NCBI GenBank assembly: GCA_963767685.1
Contig: CAVYEZ010000010.1
Location: 496,001-560,000 of the forward strand
Reading direction: 5' to 3'
Length of the DNA: 64,000 nucleotides
From: Trebonia sp963767685
Lineage (GTDB): Bacteria > Actinomycetota > Actinomycetes > Streptosporangiales > Streptosporangiaceae
Position 1 is the first letter of the stretch. The number at the start of each line of letters is the position of its first letter. Shown here one piece after another: positions 9,865 to 19,530 of the stretch. The position numbers were made by a program, and so were the translations under genes. The notes below the pieces were generated by a model. It did no database searches. It was not told the DNA's origin and saw only the letters and a list, made by a program, of their open reading frames with translations.

Positions 9865-10194
9865 GTGGACAGCAATTTGACCACGATCGTCGTCCTGGTG
9901 ACGGTGATTCACGTCGTCGTTCTCGCGCTCATGATCTGGATCCGGGTCCGGCGGACCGAGGGCGACGGCATCCCGGTCGCGGACCCGAAGATCACGCCGT
10001 GCGCCGTGTGCGGTGAGCCGGCGACCGACTGGTGCTACGACGGGCTCGACCCGAATGAGCAGCGCGACCCGCACACCGGCCGGGCGTGGTCCGCCGACGC
10101 GGCCCGCTACCGGCCGGTGTGCACGGCTCACGCCGGGGCCCGCCCCGCCCGCGACCACCCGCGGGACGGCGCGGCGGACGTCGCTGCCGCCTAG
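9865..10194 (+). CDS. Small membrane protein with cytoplasmic zinc-binding cysteines
   Basis: A 109-residue protein not assigned to a named family. One N-terminal hydrophobic helix (residues 6-25) is followed by positive residues (RVRR), which orients the C-terminus inward. That part contains CAVCGEP, then a second cysteine in DWCYDG and CTAH further on, a plausible four-ligand zinc site. GGGGAG lies upstream of the GTG start. It starts 13 bp after the OhrR-like gene and is probably cotranscribed with it, so a redox-responsive role is conceivable but unproven. Confidence 0.7.
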   Translation: MDSNLTTIVVLVTVIHVVVLALMIWIRVRRTEGDGIPVADPKITPCAVCGEPATDWCYDGLDPNEQRDPHTGRAWSADAARYRPVCTAHAGARPARDHPRDGAADVAAA

Positions 10195-10287
10195 GCGGGC
10201 ACAGGATGGCGCTCCATACCATCTTCAGATTCTTCGGATGTCGTTCAGGCCGGGTCCGGTCCGCGGCTAGCGCTCATACCGTGAAGC

Positions 10288-11385
10288 ATGGCCTGGAGAG
10301 ATGTGCGGAAAAGCGGGTTTATGTCGTTCGTGGCGCTGCTGTCCGGCGTAGCCGCGCTGGCGGCTTGCAGCACGGCCAGCGCGCCGACCCTGTCTCAGTC
10401 GCGCCAGACGACCGCGGTCAGTTCGCCGGCCGGCACCGTCGGCGGCAGCACTGCTTCTAGCGGCGGCAGTTCGACTGCCGTCCGCACCGACGGTCCGGGG
10501 ACGCCGCCGCTCCCCGCTCCGGCGACGCTGCCGCCATTCCCAGGAACGCCGACCTACGCCGGCGAGGGGGCGTGGCACCCGGCCGGACGGCTCGTCGCCG
10601 GGCGGGCGGCCCTCTACGAGACGATGCTCGTTCCGCCCGGCGGCACCGCACGCGCCGGTATCGCCTGGATGGATACCAGCCTGCTGTCCGCGCGCCTGTA
10701 CTCCGGGTCGATGTCCCCGGGCGGCGGCCCGTACAAGTACACGGCACCGGTCGCGCCCGCGGCCGCCAGGTCGCTGGTCGCGGCGTTCAACGGCGGTTTC
10801 AAGATGGGCGACGCGCACGGCGGCTACTACACCGAGGGCCGGATGGTCAAGCCACTGGTGCGCGGGGGCGCCTCGCTGGTGATCTATGCCAACGGAGCCG
10901 TCACGGTCGGCGCCTGGGGCTCCGACGTCACCATGACGCCATCGGTCGTGGCCGTCAGGCAGAACCTGTTCCCGCTTGTCGTCAACGGCGCGCCCAGCGC
11001 GCGGGCGTCCACGCGGACCTGGCGGGTGTGGGGCGGCACCTGCCCCTGCGGAAAGGGACAGCAGGGCGCGGAGCACCAGTGGCGGTCGGGCGTGGGCGTC
11101 ACCGCCGACGGGGCCCTCGTCTACGTGGTCGGCCCGAAGCTCAGCCCGGTCCAGGTCGCCGGCCTTCTCGTGCGAGCGGGCGCCGTGCGCGGGATGCAGC
11201 TGGACATCAACCCGACCTGGCCGGTCTTCGCCAGCTTCAAGCCGGCCGCTCTCAATGGCGCGGCTGCCCCGTCCAACGGCGCCCGGCTGATCGCCACCTA
11301 CCGCGGTCCGGCGACGTTCTTCGACCCGGCCTATGGCCGCGACTTCATCACGATGTCCGCCAGCGCGGTACCGGGCAGCCACTGA
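10288..11385 (+). CDS. Lipoprotein of the phosphodiester glycosidase (NAGPA/DUF2233) family
   Basis: A 365-residue exported protein. A hydrophobic signal ends in the lipobox VAALAAC, so it is probably lipid-anchored outside the membrane. A Ser/Thr/Pro-rich linker (about residues 30-85) precedes a domain with FNGGFKM, GGYYTEGRMVKP and MQLDINPTWP, hallmarks of the NAGPA-like phosphodiester glycosidase fold, whose members remove GlcNAc caps or cut sugar phosphodiesters. In actinomycetes the substrate is unknown; cell-wall sugar phosphodiesters are a reasonable guess. The ATG at 10288 precedes a typical basic n-region. Downstream lies a degenerate tandem repeat tract. Confidence 0.8.
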   Translation: MAWRDVRKSGFMSFVALLSGVAALAACSTASAPTLSQSRQTTAVSSPAGTVGGSTASSGGSSTAVRTDGPGTPPLPAPATLPPFPGTPTYAGEGAWHPAGRLVAGRAALYETMLVPPGGTARAGIAWMDTSLLSARLYSGSMSPGGGPYKYTAPVAPAAARSLVAAFNGGFKMGDAHGGYYTEGRMVKPLVRGGASLVIYANGAVTVGAWGSDVTMTPSVVAVRQNLFPLVVNGAPSARASTRTWRVWGGTCPCGKGQQGAEHQWRSGVGVTADGALVYVVGPKLSPVQVAGLLVRAGAVRGMQLDINPTWPVFASFKPAALNGAAAPSNGARLIATYRGPATFFDPAYGRDFITMSASAVPGSH

Positions 11386-11392
11386 ACATGCG

Positions 11393-11575
11393 CGTGGGTG
11401 CCACAAGGGCAGAACGAACACGTCCGTGGGTGCCACAAGGGCAGAAAGAACTTGTCCGCGTGGCCCACAAGGCCAAGCGGATGCGCGCCGGGGTGCCACT
11501 AGGCCACTAGACGCGTGCGTGGGTGCCGCAAGGCCGGATTATTTGGTCCCTGGGGCGCTCAAGGCCAGATGGAGC
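11393..11575. repeat. Degenerate 32-bp tandem repeat tract
   Basis: Two near-identical 32-bp units (11393-11424 and 11425-11456) begin CGTGGGTGCCACAAGGGC and differ only in the last third. About three shorter, decayed units sharing GTGGGTGCC-CAAGGC follow to about 11575. The tract starts 8 bp after the lipoprotein stop. It is too short and imperfect for a CRISPR array and shows no coding periodicity. Confidence 0.65.
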
Positions 11576-11767
11576 CGGCGGGTGGGTCGCGTGCGAGATG
11601 GAGGCGAGTCACACGGGCGCGCTGGGGGCCAGCCGAATGCAAGCGGCTGGCACGTGGCGGTGGCATTCTCGGCCGAGCAAGCGGCTAGTTCCGCCGAGCG
11701 GCGCTCGCTGCCGGCGAGCGCCGGCCACTTGCCGGGGGTGAATGGGGCCGGGGCTAATCTCAGGGAC

Positions 11768-12256
11768 ATGTCAGAGATCACGAACAGCCAGCCGCAGGAT
11801 GCCTCTGCTATCCCGACCGACACCAACCTGCGCCTGGTCACCGGGTACGACGGTTCGCCGCCGGCTGTCCGGGCGCTCGACGCGGCCACCGCCTTGCTGC
11901 GGGGCAGGCACGGCAGCATCGAGGTCATCTACGTTGCCCACGTGCCCTCCGTGGACATGATGTCGGCCGATGCCCTCGTCGAGGTGGAGAAGGACTTCGA
12001 CGAGATCGAAGAGGAACTCCGCACCGAGGCCGCCGCGCAACTGGGCGACCGCGGACTGACGTGGCATTTCCAACGGCGGCAGGGGAATATCGCGGCCGAG
12101 CTGATCGCGGCGGCCGTCGGCATCGTTGCCGACCACCCCGGTGACACCGGGGTGATCGTGGTCGGCAGCTCGTCGCACGCTAGCCACCGGGTACTCGGCT
12201 CGGTGGCGGTCGGCCTCGCCCGCCACTGCCCGGTGCCGCTCGTCATCGTGCCGTAG
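11768..12256 (+). CDS. Universal stress protein (UspA family)
   Basis: A 162-residue single-domain UspA protein. After a ~20-residue extension LRLVTGYDGSPPAVRALDAA gives the first beta strand and the D-G-S ATP contact. The C-terminal VIVVGSSSHASHRVLGSVAVGLARHCPVPLVIV corresponds to the G-2x-G-9x-G(S/T) loop but with serine replacing the first glycines, so ATP binding may be altered. The ATG at 11768 with CAGGGA upstream is preferred over upstream starts that would read through the repeat tract. It is monocistronic and ends at a strong hairpin. Confidence 0.85.
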   Translation: MSEITNSQPQDASAIPTDTNLRLVTGYDGSPPAVRALDAATALLRGRHGSIEVIYVAHVPSVDMMSADALVEVEKDFDEIEEELRTEAAAQLGDRGLTWHFQRRQGNIAAELIAAAVGIVADHPGDTGVIVVGSSSHASHRVLGSVAVGLARHCPVPLVIVP

Positions 12257-12296
12257 GGCCGTAATTATTCGATAAAGCAATTGGTAAGCCCGGTAC

Positions 12297-12335
12297 GCCC
12301 GGCTTCAGACGGGTGCGTGGAAGCTGAAGCCGGGC
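12297..12335. terminator. Terminator after the universal stress protein gene
   Basis: GCCCGGCTTCAG and CTGAAGCCGGGC form a perfect 12-bp stem with a 15-nt loop, 40 bp after the stop codon. There is no T-run, as is common in high-GC genomes. Confidence 0.65.
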
Positions 12336-12368
12336 GCACTGCCCCGCTGGTGCGATGCGGGACGCGTT

Positions 12369-12421
12369 CGTGTGCCCCAGACGCCCCCCTTCGCGCGACG
12401 CGACGCCGCCTGGGGCACACG
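12369..12421. terminator. Second hairpin, likely bidirectional terminator
   Basis: CGTGTGCCCCAG (12369-12380) pairs perfectly with CTGGGGCACACG (12410-12421) across a 29-nt loop and is followed by GTTTATT. It reinforces the stop just upstream. Confidence 0.55.
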
Positions 12422-12884
12422 GTTTATTGCCGCCCGACGGAGACACGATCGAGTGGGAACGGGACGATTACCGTTACCGTCGTGTCCCAGAATGCTCAGC
12501 TGCGACATTCGTTCCCACCTCCCCCAACGTGATCTCTAGTGCGTCGGACAAGGCAAGAGTCTACGAATCAGCGAAGACCGTGAATACTACCTGGTCTGGT
12601 AGTTCTTGCCCGGAAGGGCGCGCGACGGGCCGGCCTGGACGGCCCGGGATGAGCGCTCGATAGCACTGGGATGAGCGCGCGATGGCGAAAGCCCGATCTC
12701 GGTTGTTAACACGAGCCACTCTCGTCGCATCTTTGAGGATTAATCTCCCCCTTGCCGAAGATTCAGTTGAGAATGCTTATTACAGCGCAATAACGACAGG
12801 CTTCCTGCAATTGCAGCCCTACAGGGCGTGCATTTGCACGTGCACGAGGTGACCGGGGCGCCAGCGTTTTCGGGGGTTAGCATA

Positions 12885-15683
12885 ATGCGAGGACGGGATG
12901 ATGAACTGCGGATCGCGAGCGAGGTCCTTGGCGATGCGGAACGCGGACGGGGCCGGGTACTGCTGGTCGAAGGCGATCCTGGCGTAGGCAAAACGGGGCT
13001 TCTCGACGAGATATTCAATGCGGCCGCCAAGCGGGATTTCGCCCTGGCCAGGGCGGAGGCCGACGAAATCGCGCGCCGTACGCCCTTCGCCCCGCTGCTT
13101 ACGGCCTTGCAGGACGCGGCCAGCGGGCTCCCGAGTGACACGTCCGGGCTCAGCGCCCCGGAGTCCTGGGCACCGGTGGTCAGCCGGATCCGGAGGCTGC
13201 TCGAGCGCCGGGCGGCGGCGTCGCCGCTGCTGGTGAGCCTGGACGACCTGCACTACGCGGACCCGGCCACGCTGTACGCGCTCCGGCACCTGACCCGGCA
13301 ACTGGCGTCGCACCGGCTGGCCTGGAGCCTCGCCCGGAGCACCGTGCTGCAACGCGACCACGCCAGCGTGCTGTTCGACCTCCTCGCGCGGGACGGCGCG
13401 GCGCGGGTGGCGCTTGGCCCGCTCGACGGCAAGGCCATCGCGGGCGCGATCGGCGACATCCTCGGGGCCGCGCCCGATCCTGGCCTGCGCGAGCTTGCCG
13501 CCGGGGCCGCCGGGAATCCCTTCTTGCTGAGCGAGCTGATCCTCGGCCTCCGGGAGGAGCACGCGGTCCAGGTGGAAAGCGGAACGGCGGTCCTGGTCGC
13601 CGCGCGGCTGCCACGGCGGCTGCTGGACGCGGCCGGCCGCTGGCTCGCGCGGCTCAGCGAGGGCACCGGCCGCATGCTCGAGACCGCCGCCGTCCTCGGC
13701 CGCGAATTCCGGCTTGATGACGTGGCCCAGGTGCTCGGCGAGACCCCGGTCGCCATGATCCCCTTGGTCAACGAGGCCATGGCCGCCGGCATCCTGCGGT
13801 CAGGCACCGACTCTTTCATCTTCCGGCACGACCTGATGCGGCGGGCGGTCGCGGCGGCCATGCCCGCGCCGACCAGGCAGCTGCTGCACCGGCAGGCCGG
13901 CGAGGTCTTCGTGGCCCGCGGGTCGGCCAAGAACGCGGCCGCCCACCTGCTCAAGGGCGCCCGCCACCCGGACCCGGTGGTCATGGCGAGCCTCGAGGCC
14001 GCCGCCACGCAGCTCGCCCGGTCGCATCCGCGGGATGCCGCTGACCTGCTCCTGCGGGTACTCGAGCTGACGCCGGCCACCGATGCCGGCCGGTTCACCG
14101 GCACCGTGCGCGCGGCCGACGCCCTGACCGCGGCGGCCCGGCTGGACGATGCCACCGCCCTCGTCCGCACGGCGCTCGCCTGGCCGCAGCCGCCGGAAGC
14201 GGAAACGCGGCTCCGCGTGGTCCTGTCCTCCATCCTGGTCGTGCAGGGCAGCGCGGAAGACGCGCTGGCGGAAACGGAAACCGTCCTGCGGCAGCCGCAC
14301 CTGACGGCCGAGATGCGGGCCGGGGTCTTGATCACCCAGCTGCACGCGCTGAGCGGACTTGGCGCCAATGAGAGGGCATTCTCGCTGGCCGAGGACATCC
14401 GGACGGCGTCCCGTGAGCTCGGTGACCCCGCTCAGGCCGCGGCGCTGCAGGTGGTCGCCGCGATCGACTGGGACGAGGGCCGCCTGGAGCGGGGGCTGCG
14501 GCTGATCAGCGAGGCCGTTCGCCGGGCCCGCGGTATCACTCCCGACATCCGGGACTTCCAGCCCTTGCTCGCGCTCGCCGCGATGCTCATCGACGTTCGC
14601 CGGCTTGACGAGGCCGAGGAGGTAATCCTTGCCGCCTGCGACGGCATGCGCGAATTCCGGCCCTGCGCGCTCGAATCCGTCCCGGCGGTCCTCCGGGCCC
14701 GGGTCGAACTCGCCCGGGGCCGGATGAACGACGCGCTCAGCGCGGCGGAGAGCGCGCTCACCATCGCCGACGCGTTCGGCGTGCCCCCGTACGGCTCGCT
14801 GGCCCATTCGCTGCTCGCCGTGATCGCGCTGCGCAAGGGCGACCTCCATGCCGCGGGATCGCACATCAGGAGCCGCCCGCAGGTCGCCCACTACGTCACC
14901 GGGCACGCGCGGACCGAGGGCCTGCTCGCCCGGGCGCAATTCGTCGAGGCCAGCGTGGGTGCGGAGACCGCGCTCCAGGTGCTCGACCGGATATACGCCG
15001 ACCTTCCGCTGCACCGGCACGTCCTCATCGGCGAGCCCACCGCGTCGGCCTGGCTGGCGCGGACCGCCCTCGCCGCCGGCCGGGGTGAGCTCGCGACCGG
15101 GGTGGCCCGGGTCGCGGACGAGCTCGCCCGCGACAACCCCGGATTTGACGTCATGAGCGTGGCGGCCGCGCACTGCGGCGGCATCGTCGGGCAGGACCCC
15201 GAGCTGCTCGCGCTCGCGGCGGCGAGTCACCCCGACCCGTGGGCCCGCGCGTCGGCCGCCGAGGACCTCGGAACCGTGCTGATCGCGATGAACAATCCCG
15301 ACGACGCCGTCCCGTACCTCGACGACGCTCTCGGCGGCTACGGGCATGCCAGCGCGGAGCGCGATCTCGCGCGGACCCGGCGCCGGCTGCGCAAGCTCGG
15401 CGTGCGGCGACAGCACCGGGCGCCGGCCAGCCGTCCCGCCGCGGGCTGGGCCAGCCTGACGGAAACCGAGCAGGTGACCGCCACCCTGGTCGCCGAGGGG
15501 CTGACCAACCACCAGGTCGCGGACCGGATGTACGTCAGCACGCACACCGTCGCGTTTCACCTTAAGCAGGTCTTCCGCAAGCTCGGCATCGGCTCGCGGG
15601 TGGAACTGGCCCGCCTGGTGGCCGCGCACCGGTCGGCGGAGGAGCCGGACGGCGAGCGCGGCCGGGCGCGCGCTCGCGGCTAG
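12885..15683 (+). CDS. LAL-type LuxR-family ATPase regulator
   Basis: A 932-residue large ATP-binding LuxR regulator. MRGRDDELRIA starts the AAA/STAND module; Walker A GDPGVGKT is at residues 30-37 and Walker B-like LLVSLDDLHYADPATL near 120-135. A long helical, TPR-like middle follows, and the C-terminal 65 residues form a GerE-type HTH (LTETEQVTATLVAEGLTNHQ through YVSTHTVAFHLKQVFRKL). I chose ATG 12885 because GGGGG lies upstream and the family begins with GRDxEL; GTG 12828 or 12849 are alternatives. LAL proteins are MalT-like pathway activators. A close paralogue lies convergently at 16227-19065 with a WhiB gene between them. It ends at a 15-bp perfect hairpin. Confidence 0.9.
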   Translation: MRGRDDELRIASEVLGDAERGRGRVLLVEGDPGVGKTGLLDEIFNAAAKRDFALARAEADEIARRTPFAPLLTALQDAASGLPSDTSGLSAPESWAPVVSRIRRLLERRAAASPLLVSLDDLHYADPATLYALRHLTRQLASHRLAWSLARSTVLQRDHASVLFDLLARDGAARVALGPLDGKAIAGAIGDILGAAPDPGLRELAAGAAGNPFLLSELILGLREEHAVQVESGTAVLVAARLPRRLLDAAGRWLARLSEGTGRMLETAAVLGREFRLDDVAQVLGETPVAMIPLVNEAMAAGILRSGTDSFIFRHDLMRRAVAAAMPAPTRQLLHRQAGEVFVARGSAKNAAAHLLKGARHPDPVVMASLEAAATQLARSHPRDAADLLLRVLELTPATDAGRFTGTVRAADALTAAARLDDATALVRTALAWPQPPEAETRLRVVLSSILVVQGSAEDALAETETVLRQPHLTAEMRAGVLITQLHALSGLGANERAFSLAEDIRTASRELGDPAQAAALQVVAAIDWDEGRLERGLRLISEAVRRARGITPDIRDFQPLLALAAMLIDVRRLDEAEEVILAACDGMREFRPCALESVPAVLRARVELARGRMNDALSAAESALTIADAFGVPPYGSLAHSLLAVIALRKGDLHAAGSHIRSRPQVAHYVTGHARTEGLLARAQFVEASVGAETALQVLDRIYADLPLHRHVLIGEPTASAWLARTALAAGRGELATGVARVADELARDNPGFDVMSVAAAHCGGIVGQDPELLALAAASHPDPWARASAAEDLGTVLIAMNNPDDAVPYLDDALGGYGHASAERDLARTRRRLRKLGVRRQHRAPASRPAAGWASLTETEQVTATLVAEGLTNHQVADRMYVSTHTVAFHLKQVFRKLGIGSRVELARLVAAHRSAEEPDGERGRARARG

Positions 15684-15757
15684 TAACCGGATCCTGCCGC
15701 AGACCTACCCACACGAGGGATGCGCGGGCGGCGCCAGCCGCGGAATGCTGGGCACGA

Positions 15758-15793
15758 CCCGGGCCCCTCCCGGGACCGCGGGAGGGGCCCGGG
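15758..15793. terminator. Perfect 15-bp stem terminator
   Basis: CCCGGGCCCCTCCCG (15758-15772) and its exact complement (15779-15793) are separated by six bases. It separates the LAL gene from the WhiB gene, so the two probably have separate transcripts. Confidence 0.7.
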
Positions 15794-15826
15794 CCACCGC
15801 AGGCCGGCCCGCTCGAGCGGAGGGAA

Positions 15827-16186
15827 ATGGGAATGCAGCAGGTGCCGTTGGCCGCCCCGCTTCGCTCGGCGGCAGGCAGCCCGGAACAGATGAGCGACGG
15901 CAAGCTGGCCGCGCTCGTGTACGGGCACGCCGAGTGCGCGCGGGGTCCCGTCGATCCTGATCAGTGGTTTCCCGTTGCCAGCGATCCGGCGAAGGCCCGT
16001 CAACAGGCGGCGGACGCCATCGCGGTATGCGGTTCTTGCCCGGTGCGGGCGCAGTGCCTCGAGCTTTCGTTCCGTCATCATCCCGGGTTCGGCGCCCACG
16101 GCGTGTGGGGTGGCCTGGTGGAGAGCGAGCGCCAGCTGCGGCGCCGCCGCTGGCGGCGCGGCATCGCGGTCACGAAGCTGCTGTAA
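15827..16186 (+). CDS. WhiB-family iron-sulfur regulator
   Basis: A 119-residue Wbl protein. The four cluster-binding cysteines are Cys37 (AECARG) and Cys68, Cys71 and Cys77 (VCGSCPVRAQC), followed by GVWGGLVESER, the diagnostic turn, and a basic C-terminal tail RRRRWRR for DNA contact. Wbl proteins hold a [4Fe-4S] cluster sensitive to O2/NO and usually bind the principal sigma factor. GGAGGGA lies just before the ATG. It sits between two convergent LAL regulators, 41 bp from the end of the opposing one; whether the three act together is unknown. The class (WhiB1, C or other) cannot be settled by eye. Confidence 0.92.
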   Translation: MGMQQVPLAAPLRSAAGSPEQMSDGKLAALVYGHAECARGPVDPDQWFPVASDPAKARQQAADAIAVCGSCPVRAQCLELSFRHHPGFGAHGVWGGLVESERQLRRRRWRRGIAVTKLL

Positions 16187-16226
16187 CCCCGCCGCGCTAG
16201 CCCCGCGACTCTCTAGCCCCGCGACG

Positions 16227-19065
16227 CTAACCCCGCCAGCGGCCGCCGGGCTGCCCCGACCGTTCCAGGGCGGCGCGCGCCAGCTCGACCCGCGACCGGA
16301 TGTCCAGCTTGCGGAAGACCTGGCGCAGGTGAAACGCGACCGTGTGGGTGCTGATGAACATCTGGTCGGCGACCTGCTGGTTCGTCAGCCCGGTAGCGAC
16401 GAGCGCCGCGACGCTGTGCTCGGTCTCGGTCAGGCTCTCCCAGCCCGTGTCCGGCCGCTTCCTGGCGCGCCAGTGCCTGCGCCGGACGCCCAGCCGACGG
16501 AGCTTGTGCCGGATGCGGGCCGCGTCGCGCTCGGCCCCGCTGAGCACGTAGGCGTCAAGCGCCGTGTCCAGCCACCGTACGGCGTCCTTGCTGAGGTCCT
16601 TGTGGGGGTCTTTGGGGGGCGCGTCCGCGGCCAGCGCGCCCAGGTCCTCGGCGGCGGACGCGCGCGCCCACGGGTCGTCGTGCAGGGTGACGGCGCGCTC
16701 GAGGCGCGCACGGTCACCGCCGAGGACCCCGGCGGCGTGATCCGCGCACGCCCGGAACAGCAGCATGCCCGGGTTCGCGCGGCTGATCTCGGCCATCTCC
16801 CCTGCGACCGTCGCGGCCCGCTCCCGGTCGCCCGCGGCAAGGGCGACGCGAACCAGCCAGGGCGCGCAAACTGGATCGCTGACCAGCGGATACCGGTGCT
16901 CGAGGAGCTCCGCGTACAGGCCGCCGAGCCGGTCGAGCGCGGCGTCCGGGCCGCTGCGCGCCTCCTCGATCTGCGCGGCGACCAGGAGGCTCCTGGTGGC
17001 CTCGAAGCCGGACAGGAAGTGCGGGGGAGGTACCGGCGGGTGCCTGATAAAGCCGTCGGCCGTCGACAGGTCACCGCGGCGCAGCGCGACGGCCGCCAGG
17101 ATGGATCGCGCGAGCTGGTCGTGCAGCAGCGTGCCGGTCTCGCTGGCGTGCCCCAGGGCCTGCTCGGCCTTGGCCGCCGCATCGCTGCAGCCGGCCCCGC
17201 GCCAGCGCCGCCCGCGCGCGCAGGAGGTCCGGGGACGCCGGTGTCCAGGAGAGCACCGGCGGCGTGTCCGCCGGGCTGGTCGAGTCCAGGATGGCCGCGG
17301 CGTCCGAGAACCGGTGGATGTCGGTGAGCCGGGCGGCGAGGAACAGGCCGGGGTGGAACCTGGGGGCTCGCGGCTCGCTGACCTGCGTGCGCACCGCCTC
17401 GGCGGCCAAGTCGAGCGCGTCGCCCACGCGGGCCGCGTCCCACCCGGCCACCGCCAGCGTGAGCAGCGCCGGAACCACGGCCCGGGCGGGCTGCGGGCGG
17501 GGCTCGGCCAGGATCCCGCGCGCCACCTGCGCTGCTTGCCGGACATCGCGGCGCCCGGTCAGGGCCTGCATCAGCGCGGTCTTGGCGTCTTCGCGGACCT
17601 CCGCCGCCAGCGCGGGGTCGGCCAGGATGCTCTCGGCCTCGATCAGCGCCTCGGCCCCGCGGTCGTGCACCGCGTGCAGCGACGCGAGCGCCGACCGCAA
17701 CTCGGGGCCGCCCGGGTCGGGGGCCGACTGGAGCAGGGCGGGCAGCGCCGCCGACTCGGCGTCCTCCCACCGCCCGGCGGCGGTGAGCGCCCGGACCGCG
17801 GCCACGGTCCTGGCGTAGCGTCCGGGATCGGCGGGGCCGGTGAGGTCAAGCACGCGGGTGGCGAGTTCGGCGGCCGCCCGCGGCGAGGACTGCGCCGCGT
17901 CGGCCACCGCGCGGTCAAGGCCGGCGAGCGCGACCGCGTCCCCCTGGTGGGCCCCGGCCAGCAGGTGACGCGCGGCGGCCACCGTGTCCTCGCCGTGGGC
18001 CAGCAGCATCTGGCCGGCCTGACGGTGCAGCGCCCGGGCGACCGGCAGCGGCATTGAGTCCGCGACGGCCTGCCAGACCAGTTCGTGCCGGAAGGCGATG
18101 GACTCCGGGTCGGCGACGATGATCCTCGCCTCCAGGGCCTCGTCGACCTCCGCCAGCAGTGACCCGGGCAGCAGGTCAAGCAGTTCGGCGGCGTCCTCGA
18201 GATGGAAGGACCGCCCGAGCACCGAGCCGGCCTCCAGGAGGTATTTCGTCCGGCCCGCGAGACTCGCCAGGCGGTTCCCGACCACGGCGCGGAATCGTTC
18301 CGGTACCTTCCGCGAGAGCAGCCGGGCCCGGCCGGCGGCGATGCTGACGGCGCCCTCGTCGACCAGCCCGCGAAGGAACTCGGTCAGCATGAGCGGGTTC
18401 CCGGCCGCGCACGCCGCGCTGTCGGCGAGGTCCTCGTCCGGCGTGCCGCCGAGCAGGTCGCGCATCATGGCCGTCTGCGCCTCCCCGGTCAGCGGCGCCA
18501 GCTGGGTCCGGGTACCGCCCGTGTGCTCAAGGACATCAAACAGCGTCCCCGCGTCGGGATCGCCGCCATGCGTGCCCCGGGCGAGTATCCAGGCCAACGG
18601 GTACGCGGCCAGCAAGCCGGGCAGCGACCGGAGCGCGTGCAGGGTCGCGGGGTCGGCCCAGTGGACGTCGTCGAGGGTCACGAGGGCGGGACCCGCCGAG
18701 GCCAGTTCCTCTAGCTGGCCTTGCAGGCCGCGGACCGGCGCCCCGGTCACCGGGCTCGCGCGCGGACGCGGGAGCGCCGGGCCGGCCGGCAAGGCCGCGG
18801 ATAGCACGGCCAGCGACGAGAAGCTGGCCAGTTCGTTGGCCGCGGACGCGGCGACGACCAGACCGTCGGCGCCGGCCGCCTCTCCCGCCGCCGCCAGCAG
18901 CAATGTTTTCCCCGCACCGGGCTCGCCCTCGACCAGCAGGACGCCGCCCTTTCCCCGTCTGGCCCGCTCCAGCATGTGACGGACCAAGCCCTGCTCGGTG
19001 TCACGTCCCCGCATTGGCGCAGGGCCATCGTGACCGTGCGCATGACGTACTGTCCCGATTACCAC
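16227..19065 (-). pseudogene. LAL-type LuxR-family regulator with a frameshift
   Basis: This paralogue of the 12885-15683 regulator is split over two frames. The first frame (19065 down to about 17190) encodes Walker A GEPGAGKT (residues 47-54), a Walker B-like LVTLDDVHWADPATL and the helical middle up to LLRARAALARGRL. The second frame (17185 down to 16227) continues as SDAAAKAEQALGHA and ends in an intact GerE-type HTH (LTETEHSVAALVATGLTNQQ). Alignment with the paralogue (ARGRMNDA against ARGRL-SDA) shows that one extra base at about 17185-17190 causes the shift; removing a C restores one ~945-residue frame. GTG 19065 has GGGAAGG six bases upstream. It may be real decay or a single sequencing error; everything else looks functional. 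Confidence 0.8.
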
Positions 19066-19530
19066 GCAGAACCTTCCCTACCGCGGTACCAATTGCCAAG
19101 CCGGGTCGGGCGCGCAGGCTGCCGTCTTCCCTTGTTTCCCGGTACACCGGTTCCGTCCAGTAGACCCAACGCCCTATCAATATGACCGGTGGTACTACGC
19201 AGTCGCATCCCTCGAATGAGGAGGACTTTTCATTCTGGTTACCCTGATGCCGAGCTCCGGAATATGGAATTGAACCGAAGAATAGTTCGATAATATCGAC
19301 TATGCAGTGGCGTTTAGGAATTACTTAGTGTTTCGCTGGCCGGTGACATAAGAATGGCGCGCCGGGAGTTCACCGCTCCCCGGCAAGGGCGTCAAGCACG
19401 GGCATGCCGGGCGCCGGCGATCAGCCTGGATCCTTCCCGGTTGACGCGTGGCCCGCCTCCGGCCGGAACCGTGGACGCGGAATGTCCGTCATTCCCGTTA
19501 TGGCGATAATCCGGGGGCCGTCGCGGAGAC
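19066..19530. other. Intergenic region between LAL and TetR genes
   Basis: About 465 bp. An AT-rich stretch near 19281-19303 contains an imperfect inverted repeat (ATAGTTCGATA / TATCGACTAT) that could serve the frameshifted LAL promoter, although it lies over 200 bp upstream of its start. I see no gene here. Confidence 0.45.

Larger units (their letters stand above)
12257..12884. other. Intergenic region with two strong hairpins
   Basis: About 630 bp without a supportable gene. It holds terminator-like hairpins at 12297-12335 and 12369-12421. The rest is less GC-rich near 12720-12800 (GAGGATTAATC, GAATGCTTATTAC), probably promoter and leader of the LAL regulator downstream. Confidence 0.55.

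Noticed and set aside
11393..11575. Possible CRISPR array
   Set aside because: The units are contiguous without unique spacers and degrade quickly; no cas genes.
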